From the NCBI RefSeq assembly GCF_001682855.1, contig NZ_MAQW01000004.1, positions 1-64,000 of the forward strand: DNA of 64,000 bases, given 5' to 3'. Below the pieces are notes generated by a model. That model was not told the DNA's origin. It saw only the letters and a program-made list of their open reading frames with translations, and did no database searches. The DNA comes from Bacillus sp. FJAT-27264 (lineage in GTDB: Bacteria > Bacillota > Bacilli > Paenibacillales > Paenibacillaceae). Made by a program: the position numbers and the translations under genes. Every line of letters starts with the position of its first letter. Within the stretch, counting starts at the first letter, position 1. Positions 26,153 through 33,025 of the stretch are shown here, piece by piece.

Positions 26153-26899
26153 TTAACTAATCTTGATTCCTACATGATCCTCCAGACTGACCGGAACTTT
26201 CCCTTTCATGAACATGGTGTGTCCAATCTGTTTTTCCAGCTCAACGTATCTGCGGTATAATTCAGGGTTGCAGATTGCTCCATGCCGCAGGTCATTAACC
26301 GATCCCATGATGCAGAACACACAGCTCAGACGGTCATTGCCATCTGCATATGCCCAGAATGGTTCCTGCCCGACTTGCCTGATGTAGTCAAAAACTTGAG
26401 CTGTAGACCAGTCGAATATTGGCATCCAGTCCCATACATCACGGTGGCCGCAACTTTCAGCCTGGTTGAAACGAAAAGGCTCTTTTTTTGCTCTGGCTGT
26501 GGATTCTGCTGCTCGTATGCCCATGCAGTTAACAGCTATCTTCAGTCCGCGATCCTTTAAGTATTTGCGAATGAATTTGAAGATTGGTCCGCGTTTAAGA
26601 TCACTTGTGCATTGACGATGTTTTGCTGATGGCCACATCCCCCGCTGCTCAACCATGCTTAACAGCGTTTTGTTAGCTCCCACAACATTTAAGCCGTGTT
26701 TAATCGTTGCCCATATATGATCCTGCACACCCTGCCATTCAACCTCACCAAGATCAGCGTGTACCACAACAATCTGGTGGTCCGGTACAACAGTACGAAG
26801 ATAAGCATACATTGCCTGACTGTCCTTTCCCCCTGAATGAGAACAGAAGAAGATTGCCCCTGCCTCTATCAAGTCTCTTATTTTATCTGGTAAGTGCAT
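26153..26899 (-). CDS. PAPS-reductase-like PP-loop ATPase (phage/plasmid type)
   Basis: 248 residues; AAGGAGG precedes ATG 26899. Residues 22-27 (SGGKDS) are the pyrophosphate-binding PP-loop of adenine-nucleotide alpha hydrolases, with the following VVHADLGEVEW strand and the Cys-containing RQCTSDLKRGPIFKFIRKYL. A later CVFCIMGS pair could bind a metal or iron-sulfur cluster. The family activates substrates as adenylates; in DNA modification systems (DndC) it supplies sulfur to DNA. No Dnd partner genes are visible, and the short length matches phage and plasmid stand-alone members whose reaction is unknown. Confidence 0.8.
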   Translation of the reverse strand: MHLPDKIRDLIEAGAIFFCSHSGGKDSQAMYAYLRTVVPDHQIVVVHADLGEVEWQGVQDHIWATIKHGLNVVGANKTLLSMVEQRGMWPSAKHRQCTSDLKRGPIFKFIRKYLKDRGLKIAVNCMGIRAAESTARAKKEPFRFNQAESCGHRDVWDWMPIFDWSTAQVFDYIRQVGQEPFWAYADGNDRLSCVFCIMGSVNDLRHGAICNPELYRRYVELEKQIGHTMFMKGKVPVSLEDHVGIKIS

Positions 26900-26910
26900 C
26901 GTCCATTCCC

Positions 26911-26939
26911 CTCCTTGGTGAACCGTATGCGTTACCGTT
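26911..26939 (-). repeat. Leader repeat, copy 5 (divergent)
   Basis: Minus strand AACGGTAACGCATACGG leading into AAGGAGGGG before the ATG at 26899. Confidence 0.4.
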
Positions 26940-27274
26940 CATTCTCCTTTTCGGGCATATGACTCGTATTCATGAGTCATGCCAGAATCCCCCAATACAT
27001 TTGCGTTAAACAGGACTTCTAGCGCTGTTTCAGAAGCATGTCCTTTTTTCAAAAGTTCGTTATACATCCATTGGAGATATGCATCCACATTTACAAATCT
27101 GAGCATTTGCGCTTCATTGAATACGAGATAATCAGATTCCAAACTATCGCTGGCGCAAGCACTACATATATCATGTTCTTCGTTCATCCAAGAGCAAGGG
27201 CCATCCTCATTTACGCATGCGTTATTATCGGTACATCCACATAGCTTACATTTACCCACTGGAAACATGAACAT
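26939..27274 (-). CDS. Cys-rich zinc-binding protein, 111 aa
   Basis: ATG 27274 with GAGGGG upstream; the open frame upstream crosses the GC-rich repeat and is rejected. N-terminal cluster CKLCGCTDNNACVNEDGPCS then CSACAS gives at least six Cys, likely a zinc or iron-sulfur knot. Small proteins with this CxxCGCxxxxAC pattern accompany PAPS-reductase-like ATPases in phages, as here; a joint role is possible. Confidence 0.65.
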   Translation of the reverse strand: MFMFPVGKCKLCGCTDNNACVNEDGPCSWMNEEHDICSACASDSLESDYLVFNEAQMLRFVNVDAYLQWMYNELLKKGHASETALEVLFNANVLGDSGMTHEYESYARKGE

Positions 27275-27316
27275 TAAACATACCCCTCTCTTTCTAAGTC
27301 CAACTGATCGACTCCA

Positions 27317-27336
27317 CGGCCGCAGCCGGATCTTCA
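27317..27336. repeat. 20-bp GC-rich direct repeat, second copy
   Basis: CGGCCGCAGCCGGATCTTCA, identical to 24917-24936. Confidence 0.6.
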
Positions 27337-27361
27337 AGACCTGACCTGGGGTCTATGGCAA

Positions 27362-27661
27362 TTATTCGTTCCGAAGCTTCATTAAAGTCTCTTTATCCAG
27401 AAATTCCACGATCTTCGAAATTTGAAGCCAATGGTCTTTAGTAATATTGGTTTCTTCCGGAATTGATTCAAAGGGAACTACATTTCCTTCTGAATCAATC
27501 ACATCTTTAATTCGGATTCGTTGTCCTTCTACTTCCAAAGGACTCCAACGATTGGATTCAGACGAATCCAAATTAATCACAATAGCTTTTACTTCTTTAA
27601 CGAGACTATTGATAAGCAATTCCGGATTGTATTTCCGATATCCTGGTAAACCATTTATCAA
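27362..27661 (-). CDS. Hypothetical protein, up to 99 aa (paralogue of 24482-24745)
   Basis: The first in-frame start, TTG 27661, lies directly beside the promoter -10 and has no ribosome site, so translation must begin later (perhaps TTG near 27619). The C-terminal half matches its paralogue. Function unknown. Confidence 0.55.
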   Translation of the reverse strand: MINGLPGYRKYNPELLINSLVKEVKAIVINLDSSESNRWSPLEVEGQRIRIKDVIDSEGNVVPFESIPEETNITKDHWLQISKIVEFLDKETLMKLRNE

Positions 27662-27662
27662 T

Positions 27663-27700
27663 ATTATATCACGTATTAATGATTTTTAATATATATAATG
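27663..27700 (-). promoter_or_regulatory. Conserved TAATACGTGATATAAT promoter, copy 3
   Basis: Minus strand TTAATACGTGATATAAT with the box CGGGACAGGGAAAAA about 20 bp further upstream (27717-27731). The unit 27663-27780 is strikingly similar to 23585-23710. Confidence 0.6.
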
Positions 27701-27750
27701 GTGAATTTTACTATACTTTTTCCCTGTCCCGCTAATCTATTTTTATCATC

Positions 27751-27777
27751 AAAAAAACCTTCATTTATATGAAGGTT
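27751..27777 (-). terminator. Terminator after the 27819-28172 gene
   Basis: AACCTTCAT/ATGAAGGTT stem with a seven-T run on the minus strand. Confidence 0.75.
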
Positions 27778-27818
27778 GGATAAAAGCAGTTATTGGCGGG
27801 GAGTCTTTCAGCTTCTTC

Positions 27819-28172
27819 TCACGCACTAAATTCACTTCGTAAATCATTCAATTCCTTACGAATATCTCCATGGAATGATTTCATTTCTTTATCTGATTTA
27901 TTTGTGAGATTATGAAGAAAGTCCACATGCTCCCATGGTAAAAACTTGGAGACATGTGTGATAAGTTCGATTGAAAAGTAAGCACATTTATCATCAGATT
28001 GAGTCTGGAAATAAAGAACAAAAGCAGCATCAAGCAAGTCCAAAGCTGAATAAGCTTCAATCATTCTTTCCTTGCTTTTCTTTTTATTGACAGCATATTT
28101 TCGCATCCCAAAATAAACAATCATTGAAAATAAAGCAGCTATAAAAATAGTTATTATCAATATCTTGTGCAT
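27819..28172 (-). CDS. Membrane-anchored protein, 117 aa
   Basis: ATG 28172 lies 7 nt after GGAGG; an ATG two codons earlier overlaps that site. One N-terminal helix (LIITIFIAALFSMIVYFGMR), then a helical soluble domain. Confidence 0.65.
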   Translation of the reverse strand: MHKILIITIFIAALFSMIVYFGMRKYAVNKKKSKERMIEAYSALDLLDAAFVLYFQTQSDDKCAYFSIELITHVSKFLPWEHVDFLHNLTNKSDKEMKSFHGDIRKELNDLRSEFSA

Positions 28173-28201
28173 TTTCATCCTCCATTAATTTTTGAATTGA
28201 T

Positions 28202-28453
28202 TTATAAAATTCCGTTCAAGATAAAAACCAGCATAACCCCCAATAACGGGTCCGGGAAAAAACAGACCTGTTTTGCAAATGTAAGATATATTATCTTACA
28301 TGTATTCTCCTTTATATATAATACATTATGTAACATAGTAAGATAATTAGTTTGGTTTACCGTTGACTCTACAGTCACCTGATCTATCGGTACCGGCAGT
28401 TTGGCTGTAGTACCAATAAGCGCACAACCATTCCAAGTTGCTAGTATTTGCAA
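28202..28453 (-). pseudogene. Possible gene remnant next to leader repeat
   Basis: A TTG-started frame (MQILATWNGCALIGTTAKLP) runs into the GTAAGATA and CGGG motifs, so only the first 35 codons look coding. Probably a decayed cassette. The rest of 28173-28571 holds regulatory motifs and leader repeat copy 6 but no gene. Confidence 0.3.
28247..28345. repeat. CGGGTCCGGGAAAAA box plus GTAAGATA palindrome
   Basis: Box at 28247-28261; GTAAGATA (28281) and TATCTTAC (28292) form a perfect inverted repeat; a further box near 28339. Same layout as 23729-23780. Confidence 0.6.
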
Positions 28454-28482
28454 TCACTCAATATGCGTCTACTATCCCGTAC
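28454..28482 (-). repeat. Leader repeat, copy 6
   Basis: Minus strand GTACGGGATAGTAGACGCAT followed by ATTGAGTGA; no ribosome site is preserved. Confidence 0.5.
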
Positions 28483-28571
28483 CCACCATTTTGATCATTG
28501 AAGTTCTTTTATTCTCCAAATGCAAGTTTATATTGAGGCTTCATGAATACACCCTCCTTATTCAATATGTA

Positions 28572-29036
28572 TTATTTATCTTCATTTTTGATAAGCTCCT
28601 GCCAGTATGAAGTTCTCTCATGTTGTATTCCTGCTTTATATAATTGAAGCAAACAAGAATACGGCAGATAGATTTCAATTGCTTTCGCTTCTTCACGTTG
28701 ATCGGATATATATCTATTTTTTGAGCATTTCTCAATAGTTACTGGACGGTCAAAAGAAATTATTAGGATATAAATATCATCCTCCGCAAAGGCTGCTGAA
28801 AGATCAAATCCCCATCTTCCATCCAGCAATAATTCGACTAATTTTATTTTGCTATTCGAGTAGGTATAATCCCACTCCCCTTCATATGAGAAGGGAACAA
28901 AATATGGACCTGTCAGTAATGTACGAATAATTGTTTTTTGAGATAGAGAGATATTTGGGTTGTCGTCTGCCAAATGTTGAAATTGATTTTGTCTTTGTTT
29001 ATAAAGTTCCTCAGCGCTTATTGTGTAATCAATCAG
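28572..29036 (-). CDS. Hypothetical protein, 154 aa, probable CTG start
   Basis: The only good ribosome site (AAGGAGG) lies 8 nt before CTG 29036, in frame; the next in-frame start is TTG 28973 without a site. If CTG is used, 21 residues (MIDYTISAEELYKQRQNQFQ and one more) are added. Soluble alpha/beta; no motif recognised. Confidence 0.5.
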   Translation of the reverse strand: MIDYTISAEELYKQRQNQFQHLADDNPNISLSQKTIIRTLLTGPYFVPFSYEGEWDYTYSNSKIKLVELLLDGRWGFDLSAAFAEDDIYILIISFDRPVTIEKCSKNRYISDQREEAKAIEIYLPYSCLLQLYKAGIQHERTSYWQELIKNEDK

Positions 29037-29163
29037 TGTGATCTCCTCCTTCTGAATGAATACTTTTATTCAATATGTTGTCGCTTCGTCTGTTTGTGCC
29101 ATCCTTCCGCAGCATTCAGGTCTTCATCCATGAATAGTTTTCCAAATCTCTCATCCTCTCTAG

Positions 29164-29191
29164 TTCGCTATATGCGTCTTATCAGCACTTC
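29164..29191 (-). repeat. Leader repeat, copy 7
   Basis: Minus strand GAAGTGCTGATAAGACGCAT then ATAGCGAAC, starting at the stop of the 29191 gene. Confidence 0.55.
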
Positions 29192-29613
29192 TATTTTTCC
29201 TCCCATGGACTGTCCTTATAACAAGAGGATCTAGCTCCTGAAATTAGTTCTAAATAGATAGCATTCAATTCATTAAAAGAGGTGCTATCCCACCCTAGCC
29301 AAGTAGCAAATAAATCTTCAGAGTGTTGATTCCAAATATCTATTACCTGAAGAAGAGAAAGAATAATACCCTTTTCCTCAAAAAGCATTCTTACCTTGTC
29401 GCATACTGGAAGATCCTCAGCAAAATAGGTTTCTTGGCTTTCTTTTTCAATCAAAAATTTTCGAGGTGCTTTCTCTCCAGCAATTATCTGAAGGAGAATT
29501 TCTCGGGGAGTTGTCGCTTCCAAGGCCCAATCTCCCATTGGGTCAACTTTGCCTGTAGCAGTATAATATGTACCATAAGCTCTCTCGAATAAATCTTTCA
29601 TCTTCCACCTCAT
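29191..29613 (-). CDS. Hypothetical protein, 140 aa
   Basis: ATG 29613 has a poor ribosome site; MKDLFER four codons later follows GAGGTGG at very short spacing and is an alternative. Soluble, acidic, Trp-rich at the C-terminus. No family recognised. Confidence 0.6.
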   Translation of the reverse strand: MRWKMKDLFERAYGTYYTATGKVDPMGDWALEATTPREILLQIIAGEKAPRKFLIEKESQETYFAEDLPVCDKVRMLFEEKGIILSLLQVIDIWNQHSEDLFATWLGWDSTSFNELNAIYLELISGARSSCYKDSPWEEK

Positions 29614-29645
29614 ATATCTCTAAAAATACTTGCTCCCTATTATAT

Positions 29646-29680
29646 TTCGCATTATTGATCAGTGTCTTCGTACTGTTCAG
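29646..29680 (-). repeat. Leader repeat, copy 8
   Basis: Minus strand CAGTACGAAGACACTGATCA then ATAATGCGAA, before the 29613 gene. Confidence 0.6.
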
Positions 29681-29955
29681 CTGCTTGACTCCAACGGAGC
29701 CAGAAATGAATCCTTTTTATGAGAAGTCAGATAAATAAGTTCGGCCTCTGATCCAGATCCATATAATCCATATTCCTTAACATGATCATCGACAAAAACA
29801 TAAACTTTGTCCCATGTCAGATACACTTTTACGACAAGCTCATATTTTGCGAAACTGTTAAGCATCATCTTTGTTAAAAGAAACATAAGGCTCTTGATAC
29901 GTCGAGATTCAAGTCCTACTGGATACTCAATGTTAAAAGAAGTTGTTATATTCAA
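29677..29955 (-). CDS. Hypothetical protein, 92 aa
   Basis: TTG 29955, 10 nt after AAGGGA. No signal or membrane segment. Divergent from the plus-strand gene, with the palindrome at 30009-30041 between them. Confidence 0.5.
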   Translation of the reverse strand: MNITTSFNIEYPVGLESRRIKSLMFLLTKMMLNSFAKYELVVKVYLTWDKVYVFVDDHVKEYGLYGSGSEAELIYLTSHKKDSFLAPLESSS

Positions 29956-30006
29956 TTTCCATTCATCCCTTCTTCGTACTGTGCATGAAACGTTTAAAAA
30001 ACAGTG

Positions 30007-30041
30007 TTGACTTTATCATACAGATAATGTATGATAAAGTC
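30007..30041 (+). promoter_or_regulatory. Plus-strand promoter inside a 14-bp palindrome
   Basis: TTGACT (30007-30012), 17 bp, TATGAT (30030-30035). GACTTTATCATACA (30009-30022) and its exact complement (30028-30041) cover both hexamers, so a dimeric repressor would shut it off. The downstream HTH gene may autoregulate here. Confidence 0.7.
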
Positions 30042-30084
30042 ATACAAAGGAATGCGAAATATAAAATAGAAAGGTTGATCAATT

Positions 30085-30522
30085 ATGAAGATTACTGAAT
30101 ATACCTTATTGCCACAAAAGGGCGGTTTTGAAGGATCAATTTATTATGTCATCCGACTCGGCGAAGGACTTTACTATAAAGGCACGGACGGAGGTTTCCA
30201 CCGCCGAGAAGATGGCGTTCACTATAAATCGCAGATTAAAATGAGCACCGACATTCCTACCGCCAGTCACATAGCTGAGAAATTTGGTCAAAGTGAAGTT
30301 GAGTATCTTAAGCGCAACTATGATGAATATGGTCTTCTGAGAGCCGATGCCCCTGTGTTTTTCGTTGGGCTTGCTGAGGCTGCTGAAATTCTCGGTTGGG
30401 ATAAGCGCAAGGTTAGTACATACATGCAGCGTGGCGTATTCCCTCAACCTCTTCAACGGTTAGTAAGTGGCCCCATTTGGAATCGTACCAAAATTGAAGA
30501 GTACAGAGACTCTCAGAAATGA
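30085..30522 (+). CDS. HTH (AlpA/excisionase-like) DNA-binding protein, 145 aa
   Basis: The only plus-strand gene. AGAAAGG precedes ATG 30085. N-terminal domain of unknown fold (about 1-75), then GLAEAAEILGWDKRKVSTYM (about 94-113) and an Arg-rich wing, PIWNRTKIEEY, typical of AlpA/MerR-type winged helices found in excisionases and plasmid regulators. Likely a regulator, probably of its own palindromic promoter. Followed by a clean terminator, so it is a stand-alone gene. Confidence 0.75.
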   Translation: MKITEYTLLPQKGGFEGSIYYVIRLGEGLYYKGTDGGFHRREDGVHYKSQIKMSTDIPTASHIAEKFGQSEVEYLKRNYDEYGLLRADAPVFFVGLAEAAEILGWDKRKVSTYMQRGVFPQPLQRLVSGPIWNRTKIEEYRDSQK

Positions 30523-30535
30523 GGGTCTTTTTTTT
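30507..30535 (+). terminator. Terminator of the plus-strand HTH gene
   Basis: AGACTCTCA and TGAGGGTCT (one G-U pair) followed by eight Ts; overlaps the end of the gene. Confidence 0.75.
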
Positions 30536-30538
30536 ATT

Positions 30539-30563
30539 ACGCTATATGCGTCTAACTGTGTAG
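30539..30563 (-). repeat. Leader repeat, copy 9
   Basis: Minus strand CAGTTAGACGCATATAGCGT in the gap between the HTH gene and 30656. Confidence 0.5.
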
Positions 30564-30655
30564 GGTGAGGGCTTATGCCCTCTTATTCCTTAACCGGTGG
30601 GGAATCTCAGCTCCAAATATTGCTGTGCAGTATAGGTTCTCACTAGGGTTGAGGA

Positions 30656-30871
30656 CTAAATGTAATGAATTACTATTGACATTACAACCATCGAAGCAAG
30701 AAAGGCACTCCCATAAAAATCGAGAGCAGAACCGAATATATTTTCCTCTACGGTTTCCCAATACCCTTCGCCATTAAAAGTTGCAATCACTGGATGAAAC
30801 ACCAATAAAAGAAACAGGTAAATGCCTGCGAATACTCCAATTCCATCTGAAAACCACTTTAACTCTTCCAA
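30656..30871 (-). CDS. Two-helix membrane protein, 71 aa
   Basis: TTG 30871 with GGGG upstream; overlaps the upstream gene by 13 bases. Helices near 11-30 and 52-70. Confidence 0.55.
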   Translation of the reverse strand: MEELKWFSDGIGVFAGIYLFLLLVFHPVIATFNGEGYWETVEENIFGSALDFYGSAFLASMVVMSIVIHYI

Positions 30872-31263
30872 TTATCTTTACCCCAAGGTGTTCTATCAAC
30901 CTCGTTAATATAATTTCTCTGTGGATCTGATACAAGCTCTTTAAACTTCATTGTTTTTGTCAATTGCGCTTCAACTTCTGATTTTATTTCATTAATCAAC
31001 AGCTCTTCACATCCACGAATATCATCATCTTTTGAACCAACGATAAACATTCCAGCTCCAAAGCCATTCTTAACATAATGGTTTTTTATTTGTCCTATTT
31101 CACCTGCATACAATTTAAAGTAGGTATTGTCTATACAAAAACCGTCTTCACTAAACTGTCGAGTGACAATGTGCTCTGTGATATTCACTTCAGCATATTG
31201 TTCAAAGCGCAAGCAAACCACTACTCTTGTTAATTTGTCTTCCAACTCCAAACTGATATTCAT
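30859..31263 (-). CDS. Hypothetical protein, 134 aa
   Basis: GAAGGAG, part of leader repeat copy 10, precedes ATG 31263. Soluble; contains FGAGMFIVGSKDDDIRGCEE. No family recognised. Confidence 0.6.
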   Translation of the reverse strand: MNISLELEDKLTRVVVCLRFEQYAEVNITEHIVTRQFSEDGFCIDNTYFKLYAGEIGQIKNHYVKNGFGAGMFIVGSKDDDIRGCEELLINEIKSEVEAQLTKTMKFKELVSDPQRNYINEVDRTPWGKDNWKS

Positions 31264-31271
31264 AATTCATT

Positions 31272-31317
31272 CACTCCTTCGCTATATGTGTCTACTGATC
31301 AGTGATTTCGGACTGCG
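31272..31317 (-). repeat. Leader repeat, copy 10 (most complete)
   Basis: Minus strand CGCAGTCCGAAATC, then ACTGATCAGTAGACACATAT, then AGCGAAGGAG. The last part is the ribosome site of the 31263 gene, so the repeat is a true 5' leader. Confidence 0.65.
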
Positions 31318-31327
31318 TAATAAGTTT

Positions 31328-31432
31328 CTACTTTGTTGCTATATCGTTAAATATCATGCATAGCATTCCAGCAAATATAAGCACCGCCATAATGACAGAA
31401 AAAATCATGCCTTTCTTATCTATATCCTGCAC
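31328..31432 (-). CDS. Small membrane protein, 34 aa
   Basis: GTG 31432, 8 nt after GGAGG, encodes MQDIDKKGMIFSVIMAVLIF then AGMLCMIFNDIATK. Its leader carries repeat copy 11. Confidence 0.55.
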   Translation of the reverse strand: MQDIDKKGMIFSVIMAVLIFAGMLCMIFNDIATK

Positions 31433-31442
31433 TGTCTGAGCC

Positions 31443-31466
31443 TCCTTACTTCGCTATATGTGTGAA
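31443..31466 (-). repeat. Leader repeat, copy 11
   Basis: Minus strand TTCACACATATAGCGAAGTA followed by AGGAGG before the 34-aa gene. Confidence 0.55.
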
Positions 31467-31474
31467 GAAAATAA

Positions 31475-31781
31475 AGTATTAGACTGAAAAATAAAGTGTT
31501 AGACTAAGATGCAGCTTATAATTAGTTGGTATGTTTTTTTTTGTTCTTAAAAAGATTCAACCAGCCCTCAAAGAGCATTTTAAATACGGATAACTGAATC
31601 ATCACCAAGTGAAACAATGCGACAATCATTGTCCCTAAAAAAACGAATAATACCCCTAATGAAATGATTCCAATAACAATCTCCCACCAGCTCGATTCGT
31701 AATCTTGAAGATTAAAGTTGTCAATAGAAACTAGCTGGGAAAACCAATCAATCATCTAGTTCAACTCCTCAGTCTAATACT
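31475..31781. repeat. Inverted repeats flanking one small gene
   Basis: AGTATTAGACTGA at 31475-31487 and its complement at 31769-31781 flank the 31522-31755 gene; a degenerate extra copy is at 31495. Could be a small mobile cassette or chance. Confidence 0.35.
31522..31755 (-). CDS. Membrane protein, 77 aa
   Basis: GAGGAG precedes ATG 31755. Two overlapping hydrophobic stretches (25-58), then a basic tail KNKKKHTN. Confidence 0.6.
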   Translation of the reverse strand: MIDWFSQLVSIDNFNLQDYESSWWEIVIGIISLGVLFVFLGTMIVALFHLVMIQLSVFKMLFEGWLNLFKNKKKHTN

Positions 31782-31929
31782 ATATTTTTATTTTTTTCTT
31801 AGTTAGCCTACCGAATTAAGAGCCAGTCTAAAACTCATTTCTCAAAAGCTGATGGTTTTGCAAATTGTAAACCGCTCTAAATCAGCAAAATAACTCTGGC
31901 AGATAGAGAATACTAAATTATTGAATCAA

Positions 31930-32220
31930 TCAGAGCCATTTACTGCCAAATAAGATCCGATTCGTTACGAAAATTATAATCGCCTGATCGTAATTACACA
32001 GAGGGAGAAGCTCTAAACCCCATGGATTTGATGTTATGCCATCGTCAGAATCCAAAATCCTCTCAAAGAGATTGTTGTCGATTCGACTAATGCATTGAAT
32101 CAAATTCTTAATGTGAATTTTGTATACTATATCATCAGACTCATACTCTAATAGTTCGCATTCACATTTTAGGATATCGCAAAAGAAAAAATCCGCAAAC
32201 CGACTCTCAGATCCCTTCAT
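31930..32220 (-). CDS. Hypothetical protein, 96 aa
   Basis: ATG 32220 with GGAG 8 nt upstream, preferred over GTG 32253. Soluble, acidic; no motif recognised. Confidence 0.55.
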   Translation of the reverse strand: MKGSESRFADFFFCDILKCECELLEYESDDIVYKIHIKNLIQCISRIDNNLFERILDSDDGITSNPWGLELLPLCNYDQAIIIFVTNRILFGSKWL

Positions 32221-32266
32221 TCCCTCTTCTCCATTCCTCAACCATATGATCACTCAACTCTCGCAA

Positions 32267-32374
32267 TTAATTTTTTACTTTATTTAAAAACTCTTCTTTC
32301 TCTTCCGTGTTCATAAAATCATCTAATGACTGAGTGAGAGTAAATGATCCTACACTACCTCCTTTTTTATTCAT
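32267..32374 (-). CDS. Small protein, 35 aa
   Basis: ATG 32374 with GAGGAG upstream encodes MNKKGGSVGSFTLTQSLDDF and a charged helix. Plausible small gene. Confidence 0.45.
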   Translation of the reverse strand: MNKKGGSVGSFTLTQSLDDFMNTEEKEEFLNKVKN

Positions 32375-32416
32375 CTAACTCCTCACTATGCTTCATCACG
32401 GCTTTGTACTCTCCGA

Positions 32417-32626
32417 CTACTTGTGATACCCTCTGACCTTAACCCCATATAGACCTTTACTATTTCCGTGTTGAATATACTTACTATCTTTCAGCGGGCA
32501 CTTATGCGGGCTTGTCGTACCTTTGAAAATAATATCCAAGCCCTTTTCATGTTTGCATGTATACGCGTCCAAGACGGTCGCCCACCGCCCAAATTCGCAT
32601 TCACTGCACCTCTTCAAGAGGTTCAC
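32417..32626 (-). CDS. Small Cys-containing protein, 69 aa
   Basis: GTG 32626 or an in-frame TTG three codons on. CSEC, then single Cys residues at YTCKHEKG and HKCPLK give a possible zinc site. Preceded by a shortened leader repeat (32632-32645). Confidence 0.55.
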   Translation of the reverse strand: MNLLKRCSECEFGRWATVLDAYTCKHEKGLDIIFKGTTSPHKCPLKDSKYIQHGNSKGLYGVKVRGYHK

Positions 32627-32693
32627 CTGCCTTCGTTATATGGGCCATTATCCAATAGTTTCATGTAACATAGTTTGAGTACAGTTACAGGTT

Positions 32694-33020
32694 CTATGTT
32701 TGGTCTGTAAATCCACCCATAATCTCACGCGGTAGCAGCCGATCTTTTATAAGCGTATAAGCGTCTGTGCGGTCATATAAGGCATGGTATCGATGACCAG
32801 TGTCATTTGTACCGGCTCCCGCATTGGCTGAGTATAGAAACGCTGCTGGCTGCTCACCCTCCTCCATGACCGGCACATGCAACTCTTTACAACGTGTTTT
32901 ACTCAACAGCACCGCGAATGAATAGGTTTCACCGTTCCATTTTCCAGAACGCGGTATAAAATACGGTAATCCACTGTCCTTAACTTCCTGGCGGTTAAAC
33001 CGCCCCTCTTTGTTTGGCAT
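32694..33020 (-). CDS. Hypothetical protein downstream of Topo VIII, 108 aa
   Basis: ATG 33020 with GGAG upstream overlaps the 3' side of the topoisomerase gene by a few bases. Soluble; RSGKWNGETYSFAVLLS then AGAGTNDTGHRYHALYD. Unknown family; the tight overlap suggests it works with or is co-regulated with the topoisomerase. Confidence 0.65.
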   Translation of the reverse strand: MPNKEGRFNRQEVKDSGLPYFIPRSGKWNGETYSFAVLLSKTRCKELHVPVMEEGEQPAAFLYSANAGAGTNDTGHRYHALYDRTDAYTLIKDRLLPREIMGGFTDQT

Positions 33021-33025
33021 TTCCT

